64,000 nucleotides of DNA from Fragum whitleyi. Lineage: Eukaryota > Mollusca > Bivalvia > Cardiida > Cardiidae. Shown in pieces: positions 32,701 through 47,700 of the stretch. Every line of letters begins with the position of its first letter. Positions within the stretch are counted from its first letter, which is position 1. The stretch is from NCBI GenBank assembly GCA_948146395.1, contig OX411544.1:90686632-90750631 (forward strand). Reading direction: 5' to 3'. A program made the position numbers and the translations under genes. Under the pieces are notes generated by a model. That model was given only the letters and a program-made list of their open reading frames with translations, was not told the DNA's origin and made no database searches.

Positions 32701-35700
32701 GCAATAAGTCTGGTTTAATTTTCATGAAACTAGACAGAAAATAGTTTAGTTCAGAAGGATAAACCATATTACAAATTGTATTATCCAAATTGAAAACACT
32801 GGAAAAGAAGCCATAATGAAAACAATATCTTTTTTCTTCTCTAGGGGCCACAACTTTGTCATTATGTTTGTCTCGACAAAAGGATATACTCTTCATGTAA
32901 CTTGTTTATTAAAGGCTAAAAACTGATTTAGGGATCATAAGCATCATAAGACTATAATAATGCTTTTTGCTGAAAAGTTGGCCTTCATTGGTTATTAAAT
33001 AATCTTTTTTAACATTTCCATTTACCAATGGAGAAGTCAAGAAGACAAAGGTGAGTGATACAGGACAATCATGGTTCTCTTATTGTAAAAATTGATATAT
33101 TCTGTACTTTCAGGATGGTCCCTAAACATATTATGAGGCCCTTCTTAGGGTTTTAGTCTAATTTCTGTACAACAAGATGCCGGGGTCCAAAGGACTTGAT
33201 TGTTGAAATCTTTGGGCTCTTTTCTTAAAGTTTTGGAGTCCCTGCATATGATATAGCCTATTTACTTTAAGAACAAAAATTAATTTTATATGAATTTACA
33301 GCCATTACCCTGTTAAAGGCAAAGAGAGTATTGGTTTTAAACTGACCATTTGGGGCTCGACTTTAGAAAAGAATTGAAGACTGTTTCCAACAGTCTTCAA
33401 TTCTTTTCTAAAGCTGACCCTCAAAGGATCTTTGGGACTCTAATCAGAAAGTTTTAAAGGTCCTGGCTGTACTTATTTGAGAGTCTCAGATTCCCAAAAC
33501 CTGGGTCCCTTAACCCTTTCCTGTTTTACAAAATTTTGGACCTGTCCAAATTCAAAGGTTTTGCAGACGAAAATTTAAAGTGGATTTAATTTGAAAAATA
33601 ATCATTCTGGAGGGTAGAAAATAGTGTGGAAAAAGAAGAAATCGCTTGTCAGAAGCAATTTCTTCTTTTTTCACAATGTTTTCTCAATCATAAAATCACA
33701 GACACGTAAAAAGCAGGGATTAAACAGCAAAGGGTTAAAACCCTGCATCTTAAATACATATATGTTGGTATATTTTCAGAGGAAGATTATAATCAAGCCA
33801 TCACCTTTTACACCCAAGCCATTGACACCTACCCTTTTGTGGCAGCATACTACGGGAACAGAAGTTTTGCGTATCTCAGGACGGAGTGTTTTGGTTATGC
33901 CTTACAAGATGCCACCAAGGCCTTGCAATGTGATCCAAAATATATCAAGGTTTGTCTCTTAATATAAGGATACATAACAATTCATTTTAATGGCAATATA
34001 TGCCTCTGGCCCATATTACAAATATGTTATATTCATTACAAAACATGATAGTAATGCTAACATCATTAATTGATGACCATAGAAATATAATCAACATTGA
34101 CTGAAATATGAAACTTATACTGCAGTAAAAACAAGTCTGTGTCAGTTTGTTGTAATCAACAAATCAAGAAGTCGATCATATCAAATTAAAATCCTGCGTT
34201 AAGGGTAATTGCACAAATCATCACTATATGACATGTCTACTGATCACCTTTTGCACAGATCATTTGTAAAACAAAGAGCAGATAGAGTCCGTCTGTCTGT
34301 CTTTCCGTCTGTCTGTCTGTCTGTCTGTCTGTCTGCAAAAGTTAACCAAAAAACTTAACATTGCCAATATCTTCAAGCCTATTAAAGATACAAGGCTCAT
34401 ATTTGGCATGATGATCGATCTCAATGATGCGCATCTGCTGATACCAAATTCAAGGTCATGTGACAAGGTCAAGGTCATCTCTCAAGGTCAAATAACTCAA
34501 AAAGTTAACCAAGCAACTTAACATTGCCAATATCTTCAAGCCTATTCAAGATACAAGGCTCATATTTGGCATGATGATAGATCTCAATGATACGCATCTG
34601 CTGATATGAAAGTCAAGGTCATTTGACAAGGTCAAGGTCATCTCTCAAGGTCAAATAACTCAAATAGTTAACAAAAAAAACTTAACATTGCCAATATCTT
34701 CAAGCCTATTCTAGAAACAAGGCTCATATTTGGCATGATGATATATCTCAATGATCCGCATCTGCTGATACCAAAGACAAGGTCATGTGACAAGGTCAAG
34801 GTCACCTCTCAAGGTCAAATAACTCAAAAAAACTTAACATTGCCAATATCGTCAAGCCTATTTAAGATACAAGGCTCATATTTGGCATGATGATAGATCT
34901 CTATTATCCGCATCTGCTGGTACCAAAGTCAAGGTCATTTGACAAGGTCAAGGTCATCTCTCAAGGTCAAATAACTCAAAAAGTTAACCAAAAAACTTAG
35001 CATTGCCAATATCTTCAAGCTTTTTCAAGAAACAAAGCTCATATTTGGCATGTTGATAGATGTCAATGATCTGCATCTGCTGATACCAAAGTCATGGTCA
35101 TTTGACAAGGTCAAGGTCATCTGTCAAGGTCAAACTTTGAAAAAAATGCTGTTACGGGGGCATTCGTGTTTCACAAACACATCTTGTTCTAGTTTTGTCT
35201 CAGTACGAAAAACATATTGTAAGTTGTGTGAGCAATAAACACTGTAAGCTTAATGATGGTTTTCGTCCCAGTGACATGGTTCGCACAGGTCTTGAAAAAC
35301 CCTTGCACTTGATCTTAGCCTTATGAAACCCTTGAGAACTGACCTGAGCCTTATAAAACCCTTAAAAACGATCTTAAGTCTTTCAAAAACTCTTGAATTT
35401 TAACTTTTCATCATGTTTTATTTGAGAGCAGGTCAACTATCTTTAAAAATAAGGGTAAAATTGTTATTCGCTGACCGGAACGTCAATCTTTAAAAAGGGA
35501 AGAGCATAAAATGCTTGTTTCCAGCCTAGTACTATTTTTAGACAGAAAAGCCGAAATGATACTGAATAAAACAAAAAAACTTTCATCATTGTCCTCCTTG
35601 TGGGAGGGATAGTAATTCAGTTTAATCACTACGTATTTGTGGATGAAGTAAATATAATTAAGAAATAACTTTTATGCCCCCATATAGAGAGATCGGGGGC

Positions 35701-38700
35701 ATATTGTTTTACTCATGTCCGTCTGTCTGTCTGTCCGTCCGTCTGTCTGTCCATCTGTCCGAAAACTTAACCTTTGCCTTTTCTCCAAAAGTATTTGACA
35801 TACAAGGCTCATATTTGGCATGATGATAGATCTCAATGATCTGCATCTGCTGGTACCAAAGTCAAGGTCATGTGACAAGGTCAAGGTCATCTGTCAAGGT
35901 CAAACTTTGAAAAAAATGCTGTTCCGGGGGCATTCGTGTTTCACAAACACATCTTGTTCTTTCTGTATGTAGAAACAATGATAAAATGAGTGACTGTGTG
36001 TAAAGATATATGGAATTTTTTTTTAATTACTGATTTTCTGCAATGGTGGTAACAAATGATGGCGTTTTATACACTATCAATCAAAGACAACACTTTACTT
36101 CTCATTATTTTATAAGCGTTTATTGGTATCAAAATCTGTACCTGTCAAAAACTTTTACTTAGATTGAAGCATGTAAATAGCCCTTAATTTTGAAGTTTAA
36201 GACCTTGAAAAACCCTTGAAAAACTCTTGAATTTTGCCATCAAAATTCTGTATGAACCATGAGTGAGGTGGTAGACTTTGAGCGATGACTGTCAATAGAT
36301 ACATTTATACAATAAATACAAAGTTACATATTTAGAAGTGATTCAGATCGAAACTTACATGCATTTTACAAGAATTAAGCTATTATAAAAATTTCAGATG
36401 CATGTGATGTATTTAGAATAGGCCAAATGAACTGTCTGGTATGAATAAGAAGAAGAGAAAAAGAATTGAGAGATATCTTGATTGCTTTCTGGATAATCAT
36501 CAATTGATTGATTGAATGGAGTTTAACACCACTTTCAACATTTTTTCAGTTATATCCCCTCGGCTGGAGCACCTAACAATGGATTCCTGGTATTTCTCAC
36601 TAGTACAACCATCACATCATCAATACTTGGCAGTGGAGTTTAACATGATAATTTTACTGCTTAATCAAAGTTCTTAATTTTCTGTTTCAATACAATTACC
36701 TCTGCTTTCATTCGTTTCACAATAGAGAGGGTCATTTTTAGTATGCTTTCGTAATTCTATTGCAATGTGAAATTCCAATTTTGATGAAAATTTTGATTGA
36801 CCCCCAAATATGGGCATGGCAGGGCGGGGCATTTTTTCACTTCAAAATCTTCAAAATATCTTCTATTCCCAAACCATTGGGCCAATTTCAATGAAGCTTG
36901 GCATGGATGTTCCTTGGGTGACCCTTTTCTTAAATTGTTCAAGAAATTTTGATTGGCCCATAAATATGGGAGTTGCAGGGTGGGGCTTATTTGGAGCCTG
37001 AAATCTTTGAACGACGTCTCCTCCTGAACCAGTGGGCCAATTTCACTGAAACTTTACCAGAATGTTCCTTGGTGACGCTTTTCAAAAATTGCTCGCAAAA
37101 TTTTGATTTGCCCATAAATATGGGCGTGGTAGGGCAAAGTTTATTTTTAGTCAAAATCTTTGAACAACATCTCCTCCTGAACCCCTCAATTTCAATGAAG
37201 TTACCAGAATGTTCCTTGGCCTGTAGTTAATGGCATTACTTAAGTTAAATCTGTCCAGATTTGAAAAATTTGCCTTTCAAATACTAAAATTTGCATAACA
37301 TAATAGAAACATTGTAGAAAAAGAAGAAATTGCTTGTCAAAAGCAATTTCTTCTTTTCCAACAATGTTTTCCTTTCAATTCATTTCTTAAATTGCTAAAA
37401 ATCAAACATGGTTTTCAGGCAGGACCTGTTGTTATAGGGGAAATCTGTAATATTTATGGACAACAAGTTCTTCAGGCTGGTGGCAAAAAGAAGTTAGTGT
37501 AGAACACTTACAGTCTTATAATTTTAAAATACAACATACTGTGATGACTGTCAAACCCCCCATCTGTGATTGTATTTTTCAGGCATACTACAGAAGGGCT
37601 TCAGCCAATATGGCACTGGGGAAGTTTAAACTAGCACTAAAAGACTTTGAAACTGTAAGTTTATTGACCATCTTGAGAGCTACAGTTAGAGGGGTACTTG
37701 GAATTTGATATTTCAAAGATGCTTGTTCAAACTGTAGGTTGTGGGTACTCATCTTGACAAGACAATTCAAATTAGTAGTCACAACATGGTGTTGAGTTTA
37801 GAGATGAAGAGAGTATTTTCAAATTTTCATTGAGGTATGAAACTAAATACTTAATCACACTGTATGCATAGGCAAAGCAGATTCATACAGATTCAATGAA
37901 ATTAAAAAAAAACACCTCTCTTCATATTTATAATTTAATTCCATTAAGCCAAACTGGAATAATTTCTCCATAATAAGACAGATATCTTGCGAACCACTTT
38001 TTCCGTAAGCATAAAGAATAGCTGCGTACTCAAAGCTGGTTTCATTGAGGGATAAAACCAACTTTTTAGCCAATCACAATGCACGAAACTTGATTCACAC
38101 AACTAAAATTTAATTATTTAAGAAAGAAAGATTAGAGACTTGAGTCCCTGTTTCTTTCAATGAGACCTCTATACAGTCTTTGCTGATTAAATTGGAAAGA
38201 AAGATAGATTGAGATAAAGGGGTATTAGGTCTCTTGATAAATTTATAAAATTGAAAAAAAAAAATTCTTGTTTCTGAGGCATTTGTATGTATTCACTTCA
38301 CTTCTTGTTTGGCTCAAATTGTCAATACACCATTAAGGCAAATGCATTATTCTTATCTTTCTTAAATTCATTGTATTTAAGTTTGATTTTCCCTATGTTT
38401 ACTTCAAATTTCCAAAGCATTAAGAAAATTTTCTAAAAAGATCTATCTATCATAGCTTGATTTCAATATTTTGTATTAAGGTGATGAAAGTCCGGCCCAA
38501 TGATAAAGATGCCAAAGCAAAGTATACAGAATGTAACAAGATAGTTAAGATGGCTGCCTTTGCCAAGGCTATTGCTGTAGATGATGATAAATCAATAGCT
38601 GATACATTGGACATCTCTAGTATGGGTAAGTGGAAACTTAAAGGAAGAAATGTGTAAAGAACAGTCAATGGGGGGATTGTTAATATGGTTGCTTTTACCA

Positions 38701-41700
38701 GGGTTTAATCTGACATCTACAAAATAGGGTATCAAGGATTCAATGATTTGGATCTTAAGGGTGCTTTCATATATTTTTGGAGTACAGTTAACAACATGAC
38801 AAGGTGACTGCTTTTGAAATGAATTTGGAATGAAATTGAATGTGTGTGAAGAGTGAGTTTTTAGTGAAAATGAAGGGAAGGGAAGTAATCCAATATATTT
38901 TAATTTTGTTCAGGACGAAATTAACAATATTCATTACCTCCCTATTAAATGATATGTTTATAAGTACTATAAATAGCTTCCAATTTCTTCAAGAACCAAT
39001 CAGGCGCTTAGAAGTGCAATTATGTCAGTGAAATCGCGATTTTTTTCGATTTACATTCACTTTGAATGTAGGTGTTGTTTTTATCTTTTTAAGTCATTTT
39101 GGAGAGTTTTTGAGTGTTCTGAGTGAGTGTTTGGAATGAATGAATAAATGGAGTGCTGAGTGAGCGTTATTTCCAAATGAAATCCTATGTTGATGATGAG
39201 ACATTTAAAATGAGTTCCAACAACATGGGTTTTAAGTTAGAATTAATGAATATTTAAATTTCTAAACCAAAATACCCCATCTATATTGATAGGTCAGTGC
39301 AACACTATTGTAAGTGCTCATATATTTATAGGCACATACAATAGTGTTGTGCTGACCCCTCCAGTTATGTAGCTCTGATTACTCACAAACACAACTTGAT
39401 TTGATTTATTAACAACCATTTTTCAGCCATAGAAGATGACTATGCAGGCCCGAGGCTAGAAGATGGTAAAGTAACTCAGGGATTTGTGGAACAGTTACTG
39501 GATACCTTCAGGGATCAAAAGAAATTACACAGAAAATATGCTTATCAGGTGATATAGAAAAGCTGGCTTCCTGTACCTTAACCCTTGTCATGCTGAATAA
39601 AAAACCTTGGCAAAATTATATATAAATCAAAGTGCTGAAAGCTCTGTATTTCCTAATTCTGAGTCAGCGATTGATTTTGAAAATATAATTTCTGAAACTT
39701 TTCTGGTTTAAAAAAGGAAAATCAGGTTGTATGGACTAATATCAGACTGCACATATGTGCAGGCTGATGTTTGGTCATACATTCTGTAAAAGTAGGAAAA
39801 TTTTGGGATCAGCATGACAAGGGTTAATGTCATACTTTTATTATAAATTACAAGCGGAGTGCATCATCATGAACCCTTGAGAGCCTAGATGATATAGCTT
39901 TTTTCGAAATGATTTCAAATAATGATATAATTTAACTTTAACATAATTGGCGTATATTACAAGCAACAGCTTGTCCACAGCTTTAGCATAGCTGAAAATT
40001 ACTGACAAACCCACATGGACAAGTATTATTTGAATTTTTAGTTTACAAGTCCAATGCACTAACCACTGGGCCTAAGAAGATCTTCCCTGGCGCAGGTGTC
40101 AAACATTGTATTTAATACAAAGAAGCTATGCAGGACAGTGATGAGAGTGATCTCCCATAACAGTGTAAGATTAAAATAAAAAGCCCTTGAGCAAAATAAT
40201 ATTTTTGATAAGAGAGGGGGTGGTAACATTATTTTTGTAAATGACATCTCAGAACCATCAAGTAATATAAGGTATTGACTTTTCTCTTTCTCTTTTCAGA
40301 TATTAGTTGATATACGAAACCTTTTCAAGGATAGTCCATCATTAGTAGATATTACAGTTCCAGAGGTAAGATTTCAAACATAAGCAATTTAAATTTGATT
40401 GTTTTTTGCACAGAAAGTGTTTATATGATGACAAACTTTAATCTGAGCCTTATAGATCTCAGTTATTATTGAATGTGTATGATTGAAACTTGGCAATTGT
40501 ATTTTCAAAGAGCACCCCAGCAAACCAATACTCTAAATGCCCTTTTTATGACTTAGAATTTTTCCTTATCAAGGACCTGCAACAGAAACTGGCTTTCTTT
40601 TGTGTGAATCTATTTTAAAATATAAGGCGCTTCTGAATTGAAAAAGGTTGCAGATTACACAGAAAATAGGGTGCAATTTATGGATATCTAGGCACTTACA
40701 ATAGTATTGCAGTGACCTAAAATGTTTCTATCTAACCTTAAATATCCTGAAAAAGCATAAAAAATAGGTTGAATTCTGGTAGTATCATACAGCAATGTGG
40801 TGTAGTGGTAGGACTGTCCTAATGCATAGTGGTAAAGGTCATTTTTATATAGAAGATAATTGTTTGCTTCTGTGTCAGATTGATCTATTTTTCATTGATT
40901 GATCAACTTAAGCTATATTTTCAAGATAGGTGGAGCCCGAAGTGAAAATAAAGCTTTTGATGTTCATGAAATGAATTGAAAATCGATCTTACTAAAGAAA
41001 AGAAACGATTATTCTATTTTTTTTAATGAAAAACGAGACAAAATCTGAAAAGTATAGGACAAATTCATGATGACTACACTTGTTGAGCTTCTCTTAGAAA
41101 ACGTCAGATAAGGGAGAAAAAAGAATGTGGGGCATCTGTTTGTGATAATTTCACAGGTAAGAAGGTGAGTTCATCAATTTATTCTACCGTTATTTCTGGA
41201 TAATTCATTAACAAAAGGTGCATATCTTATTTCACAAGCTTGAAATCATTTATAACAATCATAGTCCTCCTGTTATGAATTATATTTGTCTCCCATCAAT
41301 GGGTTGAAAACGGTAGACCTATGTGGGACATCAGCTTGAGGCTAGGAAAGGAAGTTATGGTTGTACTGGTAAGAAAAATACCAGGAATCCATTGTTTGGT
41401 AGTCCAGCAACCATGATATAACTGAAAGATTGTTAAAAATGGCCTAAAACCCCATTCAAACAAACTGTTATGAAATATTTCCCTTTATTTACAGGGAGAG
41501 AAATTTACAGTGTGTGGTGATATACATGGTCAATATTATGATCTCCTCAATATATTTAAAATCAACGGGCTTCCTTCACAGTCCAATCCATATGTATCCT
41601 TTCTATTGAATTTATTGTATAGGGGTTTGGAAATATGAGTTTCTCCATTTGTCCCTGGACGAGTGAAATATTATTTTCAAGTTGTCTTCACTCAAAATGA

Positions 41701-44700
41701 ACTTGTCCACAAGACATAAAGTAGGTAAATTTTGATAAAACATTGTTTTTAATGCAGAAAATGCTGGAGCCCAGCATTTTCTTCATTAAAAACAATGTAT
41801 TCTACAATTTGATAAATGCATTAGGCTAATTGATCCTTAGATCTGCTTATTACCATTCCAATATTTAACGTTGTATTTACTTTTCTACGGACAAGTGGCT
41901 AAGAAAAATTTACTTCACCTTGTCAGCAGGAAGAAAAGTCCATGTCAGACAAGTCTGTCATGGAAAATCCACACCCCTGTTGTAATTTGGTATAGTTTTA
42001 TATCTCAACAGCTACCTATGTTGTTGGTGTTACTTTGTATTTTCTCTATGGTTTTCTTAGTACATGAGTAAGTGTTAGAAATGTTGAGATATTTGAATCT
42101 GAATTCCAAAATACTCTCTTTGAGTGTAGCTTTATGTCCATTCCGTGAAGTAAGTCTAATGTACCAAGGTGAATGTCATCTGATGAAGTCAAGATAACTT
42201 TCCAAGGTTTTCTGTATAAATGTACCCCTTCACAGGCATAGGGACCATCTAGGATCTTCCAAAGATCAATATTTGGAGAGAGGATTTGATCCAGAATGGG
42301 TCAACCAGAAAGAGTATTTCAGACATTATTACATAGTGAGGTAGAATACTGTAAACGGCTTTATATTGGCGGTGTCCACATTTGGCTGTTTTTCAGTTTC
42401 GATTTATTGGCGGTGATTAATTTTGGCGCATCTTACATGCACCGCCTAAATAAAACGTCTTATCTATTTTTCATTTTTCGTCGTTTAAAGCCTTGAAAGC
42501 ATAAGAAAGCCAATTTTCTAGAGTAGTGTAATTTTTTACAAACTAAACAATAGTTTATTTTCACACCTCTCGCTAGAGTAATAATTCGCGTACCAGTTTT
42601 TCACACATTTTCTCCTTGATTTTCGTTACAGTACTTAAACCAAATTGAATCTGCAATTTTGCAATTAATTTTATTAGACATTTACGAACGTTGTCAGCCG
42701 ATTTTCTTATTCCATTTCGAATAAGAATGGTCTGAATATCTTTGAAATATAGTTAATCAATATAACCTTAAAAGTACATCGCACAAGATAACATTTTCCT
42801 TACAGTAAAGGAATTTTTCATTTCACAATGGCAAATATTGGCGGTGGATTAATTTTGGCGCATCTTAGCTCGACCGCCAATATAGCCAAAATAAAACCAC
42901 CGCCAAAATTACCCCATTTACAGTAGTCATTATAGACTCAGAAAAATTGTTATGTGCGAAAAATTATGATCCCTGTCAGTCTGCACAGATTGCGCAGTCT
43001 GACAAGCTAAGGGTGGACACTTTTTGCATTTCCCAAATGGTCCTTTTTTAGCTCACCTGATCACAAAGTGCTCAAGGTGAGCTATTGTGATCACTCACCG
43101 TCTGTCGTCCGTCCATCGTACATCCGTCTGTCCGTCCGTCCGTCAACAATTTCTTTAAACATCTTCTCCTCCTAAACCACTGGGCCAATCAAGCTGAAAC
43201 TTGGCAGGGATGTTCCTTGGGTGAAGCTCTTCAAAAGTTGTTAAAAGAATTTAAATCTATAAATAAATCTGGTTGCCATGGCAACAGAAAGGCTGAAAAT
43301 CGCGAAACTCTAAGATAAAATTCTTCTCCTCCTAAACCACTAGGCCAATAAAGCTGAAACTTGGCAGAGATGTTCCTTAGGTGAAGCTCTTCAAAAGTTG
43401 TTAAATTAATTTAATTTTATTAAAAACTCTGGTTTCCATGGTAACGGAAAGGTTGAAAAATGGCCGAAAATCTAAGAAAAAATTCTTCTCCTCCTAAACA
43501 ACATGGCTAATCAAGCTGAAACTTGGCAGAGATGTTTCTTGGGTGAAGATCTTAAAAAGTTAAAAAAAGAATTGAATTTCATCAAAAACTCTGGTTTCCA
43601 TGGTAACGGAAATGTTGAAAAATGGCTGAAAATGGCTTAAAATCTTTGAAAAAATTCTTCTCCTCCTAAACCACTTGGCCAATCAAGCTGAAACTTGGCA
43701 GAGATGTTTCTTGGGTGAAGCTGTTCAAAGGTTGAAAAAATAATTTCCTTTCATTTAAAACTCTGGTTTCCATGGTAACGGAAAGGTTGAAAAAAGGCTG
43801 AAAATCTTAGAAAAAAATCATCTCCTCCTAAACCACAAGGCCAATCAAGCTGAAACTTGGCAGAGACATTTCTTGGGTGAAGCTCTTCAAAAGTTGTTAA
43901 AAAAATTTAATTTCATCAAAAACTCTGGTTTCCATGGTAAGGTAAAGGTTGAAAAATTGCCGAAAATGGCTGAAAATCTTTGAAAAAATTATTCTCCTCC
44001 TAAACCACTAGGCCAATCAAGCTGAAACTTGGCAGGGATGTTTTTTCCCTGAAATTTTTCAATAGTTGTTGAAAAAATTTAATTTCATCAAAAACTCTGG
44101 TTTGCATGGTAACAGAAAGGCTGAAAAATGGACAAAATTGCTGAAAAATGTATAAAAAACTTCTTCTCTTCCTAAACCACTGGGCTTATTAAGCTGAAAC
44201 ATGGTAGGGATGTTCTTTGGGTGAAGCTCTAGCAAAATTGTAAAAATAATTGTATTCAATTAAAATCTATGGTTTACATGTTATTTGAAATGTTAAAATA
44301 TTGCCAAAAATATCAGAGAAGGTAAATCTTCGCCTGAACTATTTGGAATATCTCATAAACATGGCAGGGATATTCTTAGGGACGTCTACTAAATTTGAAT
44401 TCAATTCTGTCATTGATAACTTTGTTTGCAATTAAAAAGAAAATCAAATTGCAGTAGTAGGAAATTAAAGTCTCTTTCTTTTAAATCCACCCTAAATGTA
44501 CATCAGACAATTTCTGGTATTTATAACATTGTTGACAAGTTATGAGTTGACTTACTCAGGTGAGCGATATAGGACCATCATGGTCCTCTTGTTTGCTAGA
44601 TTAATTTAAGCTTCCTTAGAAAATAATCATCAGAACATTTTGTATTAGATCCCTCACCATTAGAGGCCAGCTGATATTTTAACCCTTGTCATGCTGAACC

Positions 44701-47700
44701 CGGAATATTCCTGCCTTGGTAGGAGCTATAGACAAACATCAGCCTGCACATATGTGCAGTCTGATGTTAGTCTTCACCACCTGTTTCTCACTTTCAGACT
44801 AGAATTATTAACAGATTTAGTTTTCAAATAAATATTGACCTACAGTTGGAACTTTCAGTGCTTTTTTCACTTTGATTTTGATGAAAATTTTTAGCCAAAA
44901 TTTATTTAGCATGACAAGGGTTAATATTGTGGTAGTGCTGATGTCAGAAATGTGAAGAACCCGTGGTTTGGTTGTTTACTTCCATGATATGAATAATCAT
45001 ATTAAAAGTATTGTTAACATACCCATCTATCAATCATATGTCTTGAATGATTCTTAACAACTGTGTTAGTTATTTAATGGTGATTTTGTAGACCGAGGTT
45101 CATTTTCTGTAGAATGTATACTGACATTGTTTTCATTAAAATTACTATATCCAAACCACTTCTTTATGGCTAGAGGTAAGTAAACTGAGCAGGTTTGAAA
45201 CACTTAGTACAAGTTTTATTTACAAATAAGAAACATACTTTTGATTGAATGTGTATGTAATTGCACTTATCTTAATTTTTGGATTTATTCAATAGAACTT
45301 ATCCATAAGAGCAAGAATATACTAATTTGGGTAAAAAGACCCGGGATAACATTAGAATAAACATTCTTCAACCAATTTTCATCTTATGAAGTGACCCAAT
45401 TTATCTAGTTTGTTTTAGATTTTAAATTGCTGTTTTGTGGGGCTTATTACACAGTTAATTGAGTTAATTCAGAGTCACTTTCTCTGTTCCTATATCTGTT
45501 TCAGAATTCATTATTTAGAAAGAAGATCCTTAAAATAAGAAAGAACACAAAGACAGGTTATGAACATGTATTTTTTCCACAGAAATTTGATTTTTAGTTG
45601 ATGAAAAAATGTTTCTTCAGTTAGAAAAAAAAAAAAAAAAAGAAATTGAATAAATAAATAAAAGATATGTTAAGAAAATTGGGATTGTATATTTAAAAAA
45701 AAATAACTTATTAGTGCTTATACATACATCATTAATTATGTACAGGCAGTTGTAGAAAATGTGCCTTGTATCCAAATGCAAATATTCATATCTTATTTGC
45801 TTAACAATTTTTGTGTCTCCCTAAATGAACAAATGACCCCAAATACTGAACTTGGGTGGACATGGACTTTTGATTGAATGTGTATGTAATTGCACTTATC
45901 TTAATAACCATGTGTTGATAAAACTCAACAGAATTCTAGTGACTTTTAACATCAAATGTTTCATTTACAGTTATCTATAGACTAATAAAATCTACTTTTT
46001 AAGATGTTTTGGTTTAAAGAAGTGGATATGAAAACAATTGCTGAAAAAATTGTTGCTTAATTGATGTGCTCGCTTGAGCAAGATGGACTATACACAATTT
46101 CAATGTTTACCTTGAAGGAAATGTTCAAAATGTGATGGAGTCATTATGTGTATCTGGTGGATACACATTACTGGTCATATTTATACCTTTAGAAAGCTAT
46201 TCTTTATGAGGCCAAAGTATTTAAGTGAATGATACAAAGGTAAATTGCAAATCGATTTTATTCAAAAAGAATTTACTCTTTGTGAATATATTAAGATCTA
46301 TCCATCAAAATTGCATTAAAACTGCAACAACAGCCAGATAGCTAATCTACAAATTGACCTGGATGCGAATATGACATTATTCTTTAAAAAAAAAATACAT
46401 GTATATGACATGTAAAATACTGTAAATCTAGAAATGATTTCGCGCGTTTTAAGTTTGCAAGATTCACAGGAGAGATAAAAACCCGAAAAGCCCACTCATC
46501 ATGAAAACGCAAACTTTAATTGCATTTGCAAGTTTTCTTCAAAGGAACTAACTGGCATCTTGGCATACTTTGTATCCAAAAGGAAGCAACATATTTTTTG
46601 TGCGGATGTCAGTGAAAAATATAATTCACAAAATCATTATTAGAATGTAGTTAACTCTGAAGAGGTTGAAATTCTTTTAAAAATGTATGTTGACAATAAG
46701 TTTTTACTAATACTGACAGACGTCTACAATCAACATAGTAATTGTAGGAATTAATTTCTTGGTCGAGAATTTTAAGTCTTTTTAAGATTTATTTGGCACC
46801 AATGGATGCATAAGGTGTTAATTTTAGAAGACAAGCTAGAGTTAGGTTTATTGTTGACAAAACCTTTCCCACCTGTGGTAATTATCAATATGTTAAATAG
46901 GCCTTAACATGTAAAATTACCGTTGCGTTTTTTTTTTCGCATCTTTCCCGGGTAGTAACAATCCACAAATTTTAATAGCTGCAAAAAAGCCTGATATTAT
47001 TAAAACTTTTCTAGGTTTACAGTATACATGTGACCCTACATGGGAAAAAGAACCTTCTTAGTAGTGTGAAAAGTGGACTGTGCAGGTTGACTGTGCTTTG
47101 CTTATTTTCTGAATATATAATGATTATTTTACCTTTTTGTTTAAGAATTTTAGAAAAAAAAACACCTCTGTTGGACCTATGTTGTAACCAATCTTTTTTT
47201 CATAATTAAATATACAGAATCTATACAAATTTGATAACCTATGATAGTTTCTACGTGTGATAAATTTTGGATAAGTTAGAATACTCTTGATGTAAATTGT
47301 AGGCAATCATGAAAGTTACACAATGAATCAGATGTACGGTTTTGAAGGAGAAGTTAAACAGAAATATACGTCCAAGATGGCTGATCTATTTACAGAAGTT
47401 TTTAACTGGCTTCCACTAGCACACTGTATCAATAATAAAGTTCTGGTAAGAAACTTTATGTTTAGCTGGCTTGTGGCTAGCAAGGCATACTTGTCACATC
47501 ACCAGTTCTGTGTAATGTGAATTAGAATGTCTGTTAGTCTGTCAATAAGTCCATTCAATTTTTGTCCTGACCATTTCTCCTACATTTATGGATGGATTAT
47601 GAAATAATTATGTACAATTGTTCTCCATCATGAGAAGATATAGAGGATAATTGTTTGTTTCAGTGTAAGATCGATTTATATTTCATTGAGTGAACAACAA

